A DNA stretch of 64,000 nt from JACADW01 sp963747985 (GTDB lineage: Bacteria; Acidobacteriota; UBA6911). The stretch covers positions 1-64,000 of the forward strand of contig CAVVHG010000008.1 in NCBI GenBank assembly GCA_963747985.1, read 5' to 3'. The position numbers and the translations under genes were made by a program. Numbering within the stretch: position 1 is the first letter of the stretch; the number at the start of each line of letters is the position of its first letter. Of the stretch, positions 54,135-62,726 are shown piece by piece. The notes beneath the pieces were generated by a model. The model was not told the origin of the DNA, did not search any database, and saw nothing but the letters and a program-made list of their open reading frames with translations.

Positions 54135-54917
54135 ATGGATATGACAAGACACGTAGCCCTGGTGACGGGAGCCTCGAGCGGAATCGGAGCCGTCTTCGCG
54201 CGCAAGCTCTCCGCCCGGGGCTTTGACCTGATCCTCGTGGCGCGGCGGAGGGAACGGCTGGAGCGCCTGGCATCCGAATTGGAGGGAGCGGAGGTCCTGG
54301 TGGCGGACCTGTCCATCGACGCCGACCTCCGGCGCGTCGAGGAGCGCATCGCGGCAGAGCCCAACCTGGGTTTCCTGGTCAACAACGCCGGCTTCGGCTC
54401 GCAGGGCAGATTTTGGGAGACCGGCCTGGAGGTCCAGGAGCGTATGCACCGGCTTCACGTGATTGCCACGCTCAGGCTGACGCATGCTGCACTCGGAGTT
54501 ATGCTTCCCCGCGCGCGGGGAAGCATCATCAACGTCTCCTCAGTCGCGGGATTCCTGCACAATCCGTTCAGCGTGAGCTATGGTGCTACGAAGGCCTGGA
54601 TCAACAGCTTCACCGAAGCCCTGTACGTTGAGCTCAAGAGCGTCGGGTCGGCCATCCGCATTCAGGCCCTTTGCCCGGGATTCACTTTATCGGAGTTTCA
54701 TGACGTGCTGGGGATCGACCGCTCGGTGATCCCGGGCAGCCTGTGGATGTCAGCCGAATACGTCGTGGAAACGTCACTCCGCAGCCTGGAGAAGGACAAG
54801 GTCATCGTCATTCCCGGGTGGCGCTATCGCTGGTTCGTCCGCTTCCAGCAGCGACTGCCTCGTTTTGTCCGTCACGCGATCGCCCTGAAGTACGGGAATA
54901 TCAGGAACCGTCAGTAG
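54135..54917 (+). CDS. Short-chain dehydrogenase (DltE/YdfG-like)
   Basis: A 260-aa classical SDR. TGASSGIG (about residues 11-18), NNAG (near 84), the catalytic serine in INVSSVAG and YGATK (Tyr/Lys near 153-157) are all present, so an active NAD(P)H-dependent oxidoreductase is expected. The C-terminal part, SVIPGSLWMSAEYVVETSLR followed by a basic stretch YRWFVRFQQRLPRFVRHAI, is typical of the fungal-like/DltE subgroup. Substrate unknown. Two ATGs (54135, 54141) are possible. It lies 78 bp behind the DUF4920 gene. Confidence 0.92.
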   Translation: MDMTRHVALVTGASSGIGAVFARKLSARGFDLILVARRRERLERLASELEGAEVLVADLSIDADLRRVEERIAAEPNLGFLVNNAGFGSQGRFWETGLEVQERMHRLHVIATLRLTHAALGVMLPRARGSIINVSSVAGFLHNPFSVSYGATKAWINSFTEALYVELKSVGSAIRIQALCPGFTLSEFHDVLGIDRSVIPGSLWMSAEYVVETSLRSLEKDKVIVIPGWRYRWFVRFQQRLPRFVRHAIALKYGNIRNRQ

Positions 54918-55226
54918 CGGGAATGTCCCTCGCAGTTTTTCGGGACGTACCCGGATTCGCAGTCCGGCCTGACGAGCCGTGTCAGACCACTATGATACGG
55001 GCTTTCAGCCCTTCTTTATCTTTGGGTGCAAGTCCTGGGGCTTCGCCCCAGGCTGATACGACACGGGCCTTCGGCCCTAAGAACCGCGTTCGGATGAGCA
55101 TTTTGAGCGCTGAAAGCGCGTTCTTATACCAGCCCGGGGCGAAGCCCCGGGTTCGCGTCCAATCCCGGGAACCAAGGGCTGAAGGCCCGCTCCATAGAAT
55201 TGCCAGTCGGTTTCAACCGAATGATC
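54918..55226. other. Intergenic region mostly filled by a palindromic repeat
   Basis: About two thirds is palindrome copy 3 (54991-55196). The remaining flanks show no gene, RNA or clear signal. Genes on both sides converge, so the repeat may also act as a transcription end. Confidence 0.6.
54991..55196. repeat. Palindromic repeat family A, copy 3 (206 bp)
   Basis: Nearly the same as copy 2: outer arms TATGATACGGGCTTTCAGCC and GGGCTGAAGGCCCGCTCCAT, inner hairpins CTGGGGCTTCGCCCCAG, GGGCCTTCGGCCC, GAGCGCTGAAAGCGC, CCCGGGGCGAAGCCCCGGG. The spacers between hairpins differ more than the stems, which implies that the folded shape is kept. Confidence 0.9.
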
Positions 55227-56228
55227 CTACTTCATCCGCGCGAGGATGGCATTAACAACCGCTTCACCGTGAAAGCGGCCGTTCTCGATAAAGGTCCTGT
55301 TGGTATCGCGTCCCGAGACGATGGATCCCGCCACGAATAGTCCTGGGACGTTGGTTTCCAGGGTGTCGGGATCGTGTTCAGGGGCCATGTTCTCCCCTCT
55401 CATCGCAATGCCCGCCTGCAACAGCAGGTTCGCATCGGGATGATAACCGGTCATCAGGAACACAGCCTCCGCCGGCAGCTCCTCCGACCGCCCGCCGTTT
55501 TCGACCGCGACTGATTCCGGCAGGATTCGGGTCACGCGTGTCTCGAAAAGCGCCCGGATCGAGCCTTCCTTGATCCTGTTCTCGATGTCCGGCCGTATCC
55601 AGTATTTGATCGAGTCGCTGAGGCGGCTCCCGCGATGAACCACGGTCACGGTGCTTCCACCGCGAAAGAGTTCCAGCGCGGCAATCGCGGCCGAGTTCTT
55701 TCCACCGACGACAACCACCTTCCTCCGATAGTACGCGTGCGGCTCCGAATAATAGTGATGCACGTGAGGCAGGTCTTCGCCCGGAACGCCGATCAAATTG
55801 GGGTGATCGTAGTAGCCCGCGGCGAGGACAACGAATCGCGACGCATGGACACGCTGTGTTCCGTTGGGCAAAAGCGTCCTGATCTCGAAGAACTGCCGGT
55901 GGTCCCGATCGGCCTTGCCCGGTGTGATGCTCAAGGCCTCCTCATTGAAATGGACGGGGATCCGGTGAGCATCAGCGACCCGGCGGTAGTATCGCAGCGC
56001 TTCCCAACGGGTCGGCTTTTCGTACGGCGAGGTGAAGGGTAGTCCCCCTATTTCCAGCAACTCCGGGGTGGTAAAAAACACCATGTTGCGGGGGAAGTTG
56101 AAGATGGAGTTGACCAGCGCCCCTTTTTCCAGGATCGCATAGTTGAGTCCGGCCTTCCCAGCCGCGATCGCGGCAGCAAGTCCGGATGGACCGGCTCCGA
56201 CAATGATCAGGTCGAGAATGCGGTCCAT
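55227..56228 (-). CDS. YpdA-type FAD/NADPH disulfide reductase
   Basis: A 333-aa flavoprotein resembling YpdA (Bdr, the putative bacillithiol disulfide reductase). It has an FAD-binding Rossmann motif IVGAGPSGLAAAIAAGKAG (residues ~8-26) and a second nucleotide motif VVVGGKNSAAIAALEL near 170, plus the C-terminal FVAGSIVSGRDTNRTFIENG with the flavin-contact region. It lacks the CxxC of thioredoxin reductases. Predicted role: reducing low-molecular-weight thiol disulfides with NADPH. The ATG at 56228 was chosen by family alignment; the longer frame adds an unrelated leader. It lies 92 bp downstream of the ferredoxin gene on the same strand. Confidence 0.9.
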   Translation of the reverse strand: MDRILDLIIVGAGPSGLAAAIAAGKAGLNYAILEKGALVNSIFNFPRNMVFFTTPELLEIGGLPFTSPYEKPTRWEALRYYRRVADAHRIPVHFNEEALSITPGKADRDHRQFFEIRTLLPNGTQRVHASRFVVLAAGYYDHPNLIGVPGEDLPHVHHYYSEPHAYYRRKVVVVGGKNSAAIAALELFRGGSTVTVVHRGSRLSDSIKYWIRPDIENRIKEGSIRALFETRVTRILPESVAVENGGRSEELPAEAVFLMTGYHPDANLLLQAGIAMRGENMAPEHDPDTLETNVPGLFVAGSIVSGRDTNRTFIENGRFHGEAVVNAILARMK

Positions 56229-56320
56229 GAATTTTCTGAAAGCGACGGGAACGAGAATCGTCCCGCGGATCAGGCCCTCCGCACACGAGAGCCCGATCCG
56301 CGGGATCCGAAGGAAAGGAA

Positions 56321-56623
56321 CTAGAAAGTCTTGTCGGGGTGCAGACCCTTGACTTTCACGAGCAGCTCCTCGCGGGTCTCCGCGACATTCGGGTTCTTCT
56401 TGATTGCATCGGTCGGGCACACGGACACGCACTGTTCGCTATCATGGAATCCGACGCACTCGGTGCATTTCTCAGGAACGATGTAGTAATAGTCCTGAGA
56501 GAGGGCCGGCAGCATCTGCCCTTTGAATTCGTATTCGTCCCCTCCCACGTAGATAGCCGTGTTGGGGCACTCCGGCACGCAAGCACCGCAGTTGATGCAA
56601 TCCTCGTTGATAAGCAAAGCCAT
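56321..56623 (-). CDS. 2[4Fe-4S] ferredoxin, Alvin type
   Basis: A 100-aa ferredoxin. Cluster motif 1 is CINCGACVPECP (residues 9-20) and motif 2 is CTECVGFHDSEQCVSVCP (about 53-70), whose longer CX2CX8C spacing and C-terminal helix mark the Allochromatium/YfhL type with very low-potential clusters. It probably carries electrons for the ferredoxin-dependent oxidoreductases encoded at 58-64 kb. The ATG follows AGGAGG. It is next to the YpdA-type gene, hinting at ferredoxin-linked thiol reduction. Confidence 0.95.
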   Translation of the reverse strand: MALLINEDCINCGACVPECPNTAIYVGGDEYEFKGQMLPALSQDYYYIVPEKCTECVGFHDSEQCVSVCPTDAIKKNPNVAETREELLVKVKGLHPDKTF

Positions 56624-56840
56624 TTTCTCAAATCCTCCTAATAGTCAGGCACTTCAGAACTAACATCACCGGATTCGACACGATTCTGGGGATCCGTCTC
56701 GAGCCCGACGAAGAAATTATACCAGATCGGCCGATCAAACGGCTATCGGCTCTCGGTCTTCAGCTATCAACCTCTGAAGGCTGAGAGCTGGCCGCTGACA
56801 GCTTGTTTCTGCCTGCGGCTTTGATGATATAGTCCAACCC
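56624..56840. other. Intergenic region with AGCTGA-type repeats
   Basis: Between divergent ferredoxin and lhgO genes. CGGCTATCGGCTCTCGGTCT (56741-56760), GGCTGAGAGCTGGCCGCTGA (56779-56798) and similar words belong to the simple AGCTGA-rich repeat type also seen at 35230-35400. No gene; both promoters must lie here but no clear boxes were picked. Confidence 0.45.
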
Positions 56841-58049
56841 ATGGAAGAGACATTCGACCTGGCGGTGGTTGGCGGAGGGATTGTTGGTCTGGCGAGCGCG
56901 CTGGCGATCAGCGCGAGATATCCGCGCTGTTCCTTGACATTGTTGGAGAAGGAACCTGAGGTCGGTTCCCAGCAGACGGGCCACAACAGCGGCGTCATAC
57001 ATGCAGGCATCTACTACAAGCCGGGTTCCTATAAGGCAATGTTGTGCGTCGAAGGGGTTCGGCTGATGAGGTCCTTCTGCGAAGAATCCGGAGTCGCCTG
57101 GGAAGCCTGCGGCAAGGTCATCGTGGCGACGGATGATTCCGAGATCGCGCGCCTGGAGGAGCTCTATCGTCGCGGTGTGGCAAACGGCGTCGACGGCCTG
57201 GAACTCATGGGCGCCGACCGGTTGCACGAAATCGAGCCAAACGCGCGCGCCGTCCGGGCTCTCTTCTCGCCGGGGACCGCAATCGTCGATTTCAAGCAGG
57301 TCGCCGAGGCGATGGGCCGGCGGCTGAAGGCGTCCGGCATCAGCATCCGCACCGGCGCCCGCGTGAAGGGCATCCGGCGCGCCGGTGAGCTGCAACACAT
57401 CAACGCAGGCGAGTCATCCGTCAACGCCCGCTTCCTGCTCAACTGTGCCGGTCTTCAGGCCGATCTCGTGGCCCGGATGGCCGGGGTCGATCCCGGCGTG
57501 TCCATCATCCCCTTCCGCGGAGAGTACTACAACCTGAAGCCTGAATGCCGGCTGGTCCGGGCACTGATCTACCCGGTGCCCGACCCGGCCTTCCCGTTCC
57601 TGGGGGTTCACTTTACCAGGCGCATCGGCGGAGGCTACGAAGCGGGACCTAACGCGGTACTTGCGTTCGCGCGCGAAGGGTACCGCAAGAGCGATTTCGA
57701 CCTGGCAGACCTCGGTCGCATGTTGTCGTATCCGGGCTTCTGGATCATGGGGTTGCGCTACTGGCGCATGGGCGCATACGAGTACTACCGATCCTTCAGC
57801 CGTCGCGCGTTCGTACGGGCGCTTTCGAAGCTGGTGCCCGATATCAGCGAAGACGACCTCTCCGAGGGCGGTTCCGGCGTCCGGGCGCAGAGCCTCACCC
57901 CTAATGGCTCCTTCGTGGATGATTTCAAGATCGTCGAGGGGCCGAAGGCCATTCATGTGCTGAACGCGCCCTCTCCTGCCGCGACCGCATCCCTCGCCAT
58001 CGGGCAGCATATCGCGCGGCTGGCAGCCGACCGGTTTGATTTGAAGTAA
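56841..58049 (+). CDS. lhgO: L-2-hydroxyglutarate oxidase/dehydrogenase
   Basis: A 402-aa FAD-dependent oxidoreductase of the DAO/LhgO family, oxidising L-2-hydroxyglutarate to 2-oxoglutarate, with electrons to quinone or O2. The N-terminal flavin motif is VVGGGIVGLASALAIS (residues ~9-24); the following LLEKEPEVGSQQTGHNSGVI with the HAGIYYKPGS segment (near 50-63) is typical of LhgO. IIPFRGEYYNL near 225 and GVRAQSLTPNGSFVDDFKIV near 345 support this. It cleans up a by-product of central metabolism or lysine degradation. A near-perfect inverted repeat follows the stop and separates it from convergent nifJ. Confidence 0.93.
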   Translation: MEETFDLAVVGGGIVGLASALAISARYPRCSLTLLEKEPEVGSQQTGHNSGVIHAGIYYKPGSYKAMLCVEGVRLMRSFCEESGVAWEACGKVIVATDDSEIARLEELYRRGVANGVDGLELMGADRLHEIEPNARAVRALFSPGTAIVDFKQVAEAMGRRLKASGISIRTGARVKGIRRAGELQHINAGESSVNARFLLNCAGLQADLVARMAGVDPGVSIIPFRGEYYNLKPECRLVRALIYPVPDPAFPFLGVHFTRRIGGGYEAGPNAVLAFAREGYRKSDFDLADLGRMLSYPGFWIMGLRYWRMGAYEYYRSFSRRAFVRALSKLVPDISEDDLSEGGSGVRAQSLTPNGSFVDDFKIVEGPKAIHVLNAPSPAATASLAIGQHIARLAADRFDLK

Positions 58050-58060
58050 CAACGCAAAAA

Positions 58061-58146
58061 AACGCCACGGATTTCACGGATTATCACTGATTCAAGCAGA
58101 TCCAACCTCTTATAAATCAGCGGCAATCCGTGCAATCCGTGGCGTT
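58061..58146. repeat. Inverted repeat with 22-base arms between lhgO and nifJ
   Basis: Left arm AACGCCACGGATTTCACGGA+TT (58061-58082) and right arm AATCCGTGCAATCCGTGGCG+TT (58125-58146) pair with one mismatch; each arm also has an internal direct repeat CACGGATT. Such CACGGATT repeats are dispersed in many environmental genomes. Here it could terminate both convergent genes. Confidence 0.8.
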
Positions 58147-58160
58147 CTTGTCTTCTATCC

Positions 58161-61100
58161 TTATGTTGTAGCAGGCGCCGGTTTAGCTGCCTGCGCAGTC
58201 GCTTCCCCGCTTCCCCACTTCATATTGGCCAGCTGCTGGTACATGTTGTACCTGGCGTGCGCGTCCTGCTGCGCGAGCTCCAGCAGGTGCCTGGCAGCTT
58301 CCGGCTGGCTCAACGCGAGCATCTTGTAACGCGTCTCCATGTACATGTAGTCCTTGATCGGTATGGAGGGCGGCTTGGAATCCAGGATGAACGGGTTCTT
58401 GCCCTGAGCGATGAGCCTCGGATCGAAACGATAGATCGGGAAGGCTCCGCTCTGCACGGCGGCCTTCTGGTTGTTCATGCCGTGGGTCATGTCGATCCCA
58501 TGGGCGATGCAGTGGCTGTACGCAATTATGATCGACGGGCCGTCGTAGGACTCGGCTTCGAGGAAGGCCCGCACCGTGTGCGCATCGTTGGCTCCCATAG
58601 CCACGGCGGCGACGTAGACATTGCCGTAGTTGACGGCATGTAGTCCCAGATCCTTCTTGGACATCGGTTTGCCGCCGGCCGCAAACTTGGCCACCGCACC
58701 GCGGGGTGTCGACTTCGACGCCTGCCCGCCCGTGTTGGAATAGACCTCGGTATCCAGTACCAGGACGTTCACGTTGCGGCCGGATGCCAGCACGTGGTCG
58801 AGACCCCCGTACCCGATATCGTAAGCCCATCCGTCACCTCCGACGATCCAGACGCTCTTTCTGACGAGGCAGTCTGAGACGCTCAGAAGGTTACGGGCTT
58901 CCGGCGAATCGACAGAACGGAGTTGCTCGTTGAGTTTTGCCACCCGCTCGCGCTGGTCATGAATGCCGGATTCGTCAGACTGGTCGGCGTTCAGCAACCC
59001 CCGGACCAGTTCCTCGCCGATCTGCGGTGCCAGCTTCGCCGCCAATTCCTGTGCCATCTCGCGGTGTTTGTCGATCGTAAGGCGGTAGCCCAGGCCGAAC
59101 TCCGCGTTGTCCTCAAACAGGGAGTTCGACCAGCTCGGTCCGCGCCCCTCCTTGTTGTAGGTCCACGGAGTCGTCGGCAGGTTCGCGCCGTAGATCGACG
59201 AGCATCCCGTCGCGTTGGCGACGATAGCCCGGTCTCCGAAGAGCTGCGTCATGAGCTTCAAGTATGGCGTCTCGCCGCAGCCGGCGCATGCCCCGGAATA
59301 CTCGAACAGCGGCTGCAGAAGCTGGTTGGCTTTGATGCTGTTCAGCTTCACCAGCCGCCGGTCGTATTCCGGAAGGTCGAGGAAGAACTTGTAGTTCTCC
59401 CTCTCCTGCGCCCGGACCGGAACCTGCGGAACCATGTTGATTGCCTTGAGCCGTGTCTCCTTCTTGTTCTTCGCCGGGCAGACATCGACGCATAGCCCGC
59501 ACCCGGTGCAGTCCTCAGGAGCGACCTGGACCGTGTACGCCATGCCGGGGAGGAACTCCGGCCCTTTGGCCTTCATCCACTTGAACGTGGCGGGCGCGTT
59601 CTTCACCAGCGCCTCGTCATAGGCCTTGATGCGGATACTTGCGTGCGGGCAGACAAGCGCGCACTTTCCACATTGGATGCACACCTCGGTATCCCAGGCG
59701 GGGATTTCGAGGGCGATGTTGCGCTTCTCCCACTGGCAGGTCCCGGTCGGGAACGTACCGTCGACGGGGAACGCGCTCACCGGCAGCGAGTCTCCCAGGC
59801 CGGCGATGATCGGGGCAGTAAGCTTGTGGACAAACTCGGGCGCCTCCGGCGCGACTACCGGCGGCCGTTCCCAGGTACTGGTGGCAGCAGCCGGGACCTT
59901 GACCTCGAACAGGTTCGCCAGCGTTTCATCCACGGCCCGGTAGTTCTTCTTGACGATCTCTTCGCCCTTGGCTCCGTATGTCTTCTTGATGGAGTCCTTG
60001 ATCGATCTTGATGGCTTCGTCGCGGGGCAGCACGCCGGAGATCGCAAAGAAGCAGGTCTGCATGATGGTGTTGACACGCGCGCCCATCCCGGTGTCCTTT
60101 GCGACCTTGTAGCCGTCGATGACATAGAAGCGCAGCTTCTTGTCGATGATCTGCTGCTGAACACTGTGAGGAAGCTTGTCCCACACTTCCTCCGGGCCAT
60201 ACGGGCTGTTGAGCAGGAACGTCGATCCCGGGATCGCGCTCTTGAGCATGTCGTAGCGTTCCAGGAATACGGACTGGTGGCAGGCGACGAAGTTCGCCTT
60301 CTCGATGAGGTAGGTCGAATGAATCGGTCTGGGGCCGAACCGCAGGTGGGAGACTGTGACCGCGCCCGCCTTCCGCGAGTCATAGACGAAGTAGCCCTGC
60401 GCCCAGTTCGGCGTGTCTTCACCGATGATCTTGATTGAGTTCTTATTGGCACCGACCGTGCCGTCAGCGCCGAGTCCGTAAAACAGCCCGCGGAAGACAT
60501 CCGGCGGCTCCGTCGAGAACTCGGGATCGTAGTCGAGCGACGAGCCGCTCACGTCGTCGACGATTCCGATCGTAAAATTGTGCTTCGGCTGGGGCTTCTT
60601 GAGCTCGTCGAAGACGCCCTTGATCATGGCAGAGTTGAACTCTTTGGAGGAGAGCCCGTATCTGCCGCCCACGATCTTGGGGAATGCCTTAAAGCGAGCC
60701 TGCCCGTTCGAAAACGCTTCCGCTACCGACGTGACGACATCCAGGTAGAGAGGTTCTCCTGCGCTTCCGGGTTCCTTGGTGCGGTCCAGCACTCCGATCA
60801 CGCGCGTTGTCGGCGGCAACGCATTGATGAGGTCTTTTTGAGAGAACGGCCTGTAGAGCCGGACCTTGACGGCCCCGACCTTCTCTCCCGCCGCCACCAG
60901 GTACTCCACCGTTTCCTGGACGGCTTCAGCGCCCGATCCCATCAGTACGACCACGCGCTCCGCATCCGGGGCGCCGACGTAGTCGAACAGGTGGTAATGG
61001 CGGCCGACCACGGACGCAAACCTGTCCATGGCCTTCTGAACGATCGCCGGGGCTGCCTTATAGAAGGGACTGCATGCTTCCCGCGCCTGGAAGAAGACAT

Positions 61101-61767
61101 CCGGGTTCTGGGCCGTCCCGCGGAGCAGCGGCTTTTCAGGCGAAAGACGTCGTGCCCGATGAGCGCGAACCAGTTCGTCGTCGATCATGGCACGTATGTC
61201 GTCTTCGCTGAGTTGCTCGATCTTCATCACTTCGTGAGAGCTGCGGAAACCGTCGAAGAAATGGATGAACGGGATGCGCGCCTCGAGCGTTGCCGCCTGG
61301 GCGATCAGCGCGAAATCCATGATCTCCTGGACGGAGTTCGAGGCCAGCAGGCCGAACCCGGTGGATCGGGTTGCCAGGACATCGCCGTGATCGCCGAAAA
61401 TCGACAGGGCATGAGTCGCTACTGTCCGGGCCGACACGTGGAACACCGTCGAGGTGAGCTCGCCGGCAATCTTGAACATGTTCGGGATCATGAGAAGGAG
61501 CCCCTGGGACGCGGTGAACGTCGTCGTGAGGGCACCAGTCTGGAGCGCGCCGTGGACAGCCCCCGCCGCCCCTCCCTCGCTCTGCATCTCGGTCACCGAT
61601 GGCACTGTTCCCCAGATGTTCTTCTGGCCCTCAGCTGCCCATGCGTCAGACCACTCGCCCATCGGCGATGAGGGTGTAATCGGATAGATGGCGATTACTT
61701 CGTTGGTTTTGAACGCAACATAGGCGGCTGCCTCGTTGCCGTCGATTGTGACCATTTCACGTTTCAT
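58161..61767 (-). CDS. nifJ: Pyruvate:ferredoxin (flavodoxin) oxidoreductase, one frameshift
   Basis: A single-chain PFOR converting pyruvate and CoA to acetyl-CoA, CO2 and reduced ferredoxin. It opens REMVTIDGNEAAAYVAFKTN and holds the N-terminal domains I and II, the gamma domain, two [4Fe-4S] motifs (CIQCGKCALVCP, CTGCGLCVDVCP) and the TPP domain (GGDGWAYDIGYGG, then TEVYSNTGGQASKSTPRGA). The frame shifts near 60005: ISGVLPRDEAIK is followed, one base displaced, by SIKDSIKKTYGAKGEE. Removing one base gives 1202 codons, the normal size, so the gene may be intact in reality. ATG 61767 follows AAAGG. Confidence 0.93.
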
Positions 61768-61776
61768 GTTATGCCT

Positions 61777-61792
61777 TTCACAATAATGTGAA
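61777..61792 (-). promoter_or_regulatory. Palindrome upstream of nifJ start
   Basis: A perfect inverted repeat TTCACA-ATAA-TGTGAA ends 10 bases before the nifJ start codon, overlapping the ribosome binding site. It could be a repressor site or an mRNA hairpin controlling translation; it matches no regulator site I can name with confidence. Confidence 0.4.
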
Positions 61793-61916
61793 TTCAAGTG
61801 ATTATGTACAGGCCTCAATGATTTCCGCGTGGACGGTTGCTTTGCCGGCCGTTTCTTGATGTTGCGGTGACGCCCAGGGTTCCCGGCCATCGCGACCAGC
61901 ACGGGTTCAACTCGTG

Positions 61917-62453
61917 TCAGCGCTGTGCCCCCTGGACGACATACTTCCCAACGCTCAGCTCAAATCCCTTCGGGTCCTTGCAGGCGAATCCGACGGAGGA
62001 CTCATCTCCGGAATTGGGATTCAGGCGGAGGGTGATCTGGCCGATCTCCGACCCGCTGAAATCCCGGGCGATCAGGGTGCGCGTCGTCGAACCCCCGGCT
62101 TTCTCCGGCGCGAGCGCCATGCCTATCATGCCGGCCGGCAGGTTCAGCTGGTCCATCTTCACCCTGGCCTCCGAGACGAGCACATACTGGTACTTCTGCT
62201 TCATCTCGGCCGACAGCCCGGCGTTCGATAGCTGCGCAAACGCGATCCTGGACTTGTCTGTAAACTCGATCGCGCACGCACGGTTCATGTCCACCGGGAT
62301 CACCTCAGTTTCCATTGGAACCCGGTCCGGCAGATACCTTCGGGCGGCCGCCGTATCCAGAACCTTGCACCCGCCCTCCTGCGCCTCCATTTCGGGCAGG
62401 CAGGCGCACAATGCGACGAACAACGCCGGCCCGACAAGCAGTCTGTGCAGCAT
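61917..62453 (-). CDS. Exported protein of unknown function
   Basis: A 178-aa protein (181 if it starts at 62462). The hydrophobic leader ends with FVALCACL, which could be a lipoprotein signal, or with PEMEAQ as a normal cleavage site. The mature part looks like a small beta-rich domain: VIPVDMNRACAIEFTDKSRI, YQYVLVSEARVKMDQLNLPA, GQITLRLNPNSGDESSVGFA. The Cys at the leader end plus three others might form disulfides. I recognise no family. It is isolated between two ferredoxin oxidoreductase genes on the same strand and is likely transcribed alone. Confidence 0.7.
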   Translation of the reverse strand: MLHRLLVGPALFVALCACLPEMEAQEGGCKVLDTAAARRYLPDRVPMETEVIPVDMNRACAIEFTDKSRIAFAQLSNAGLSAEMKQKYQYVLVSEARVKMDQLNLPAGMIGMALAPEKAGGSTTRTLIARDFSGSEIGQITLRLNPNSGDESSVGFACKDPKGFELSVGKYVVQGAQR

Positions 62454-62726
62454 AGCTCTCATCCTCGGGACCGCACCACGAGGGCACCTTCCAGCGGAGG
62501 TCGGGCGTGACCCAAACCATCGGAACCAGGGATCGACATTCCCAGGGAGTCCACGGCAAGTAAACCCAGTATCATACCATCACCGCCTGCATCGGGTGGG
62601 CATTTTCGAGCGCCCCCGGCAGCCATTCATGACTGAATATACCGGGTCTTTCCTGCTTCGAAAATCCGACTTTATCGGCAGCGTGGGATTCATCGCGCGG
62701 TGCCGTCCTCCGGGGCACTTGACGCC

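Noticed and set aside
18351..55196. Family A palindromes as small protein-coding genes
   Set aside because: Open frames crossing the copies differ among copies and follow no codon pattern; only the paired stems are conserved.
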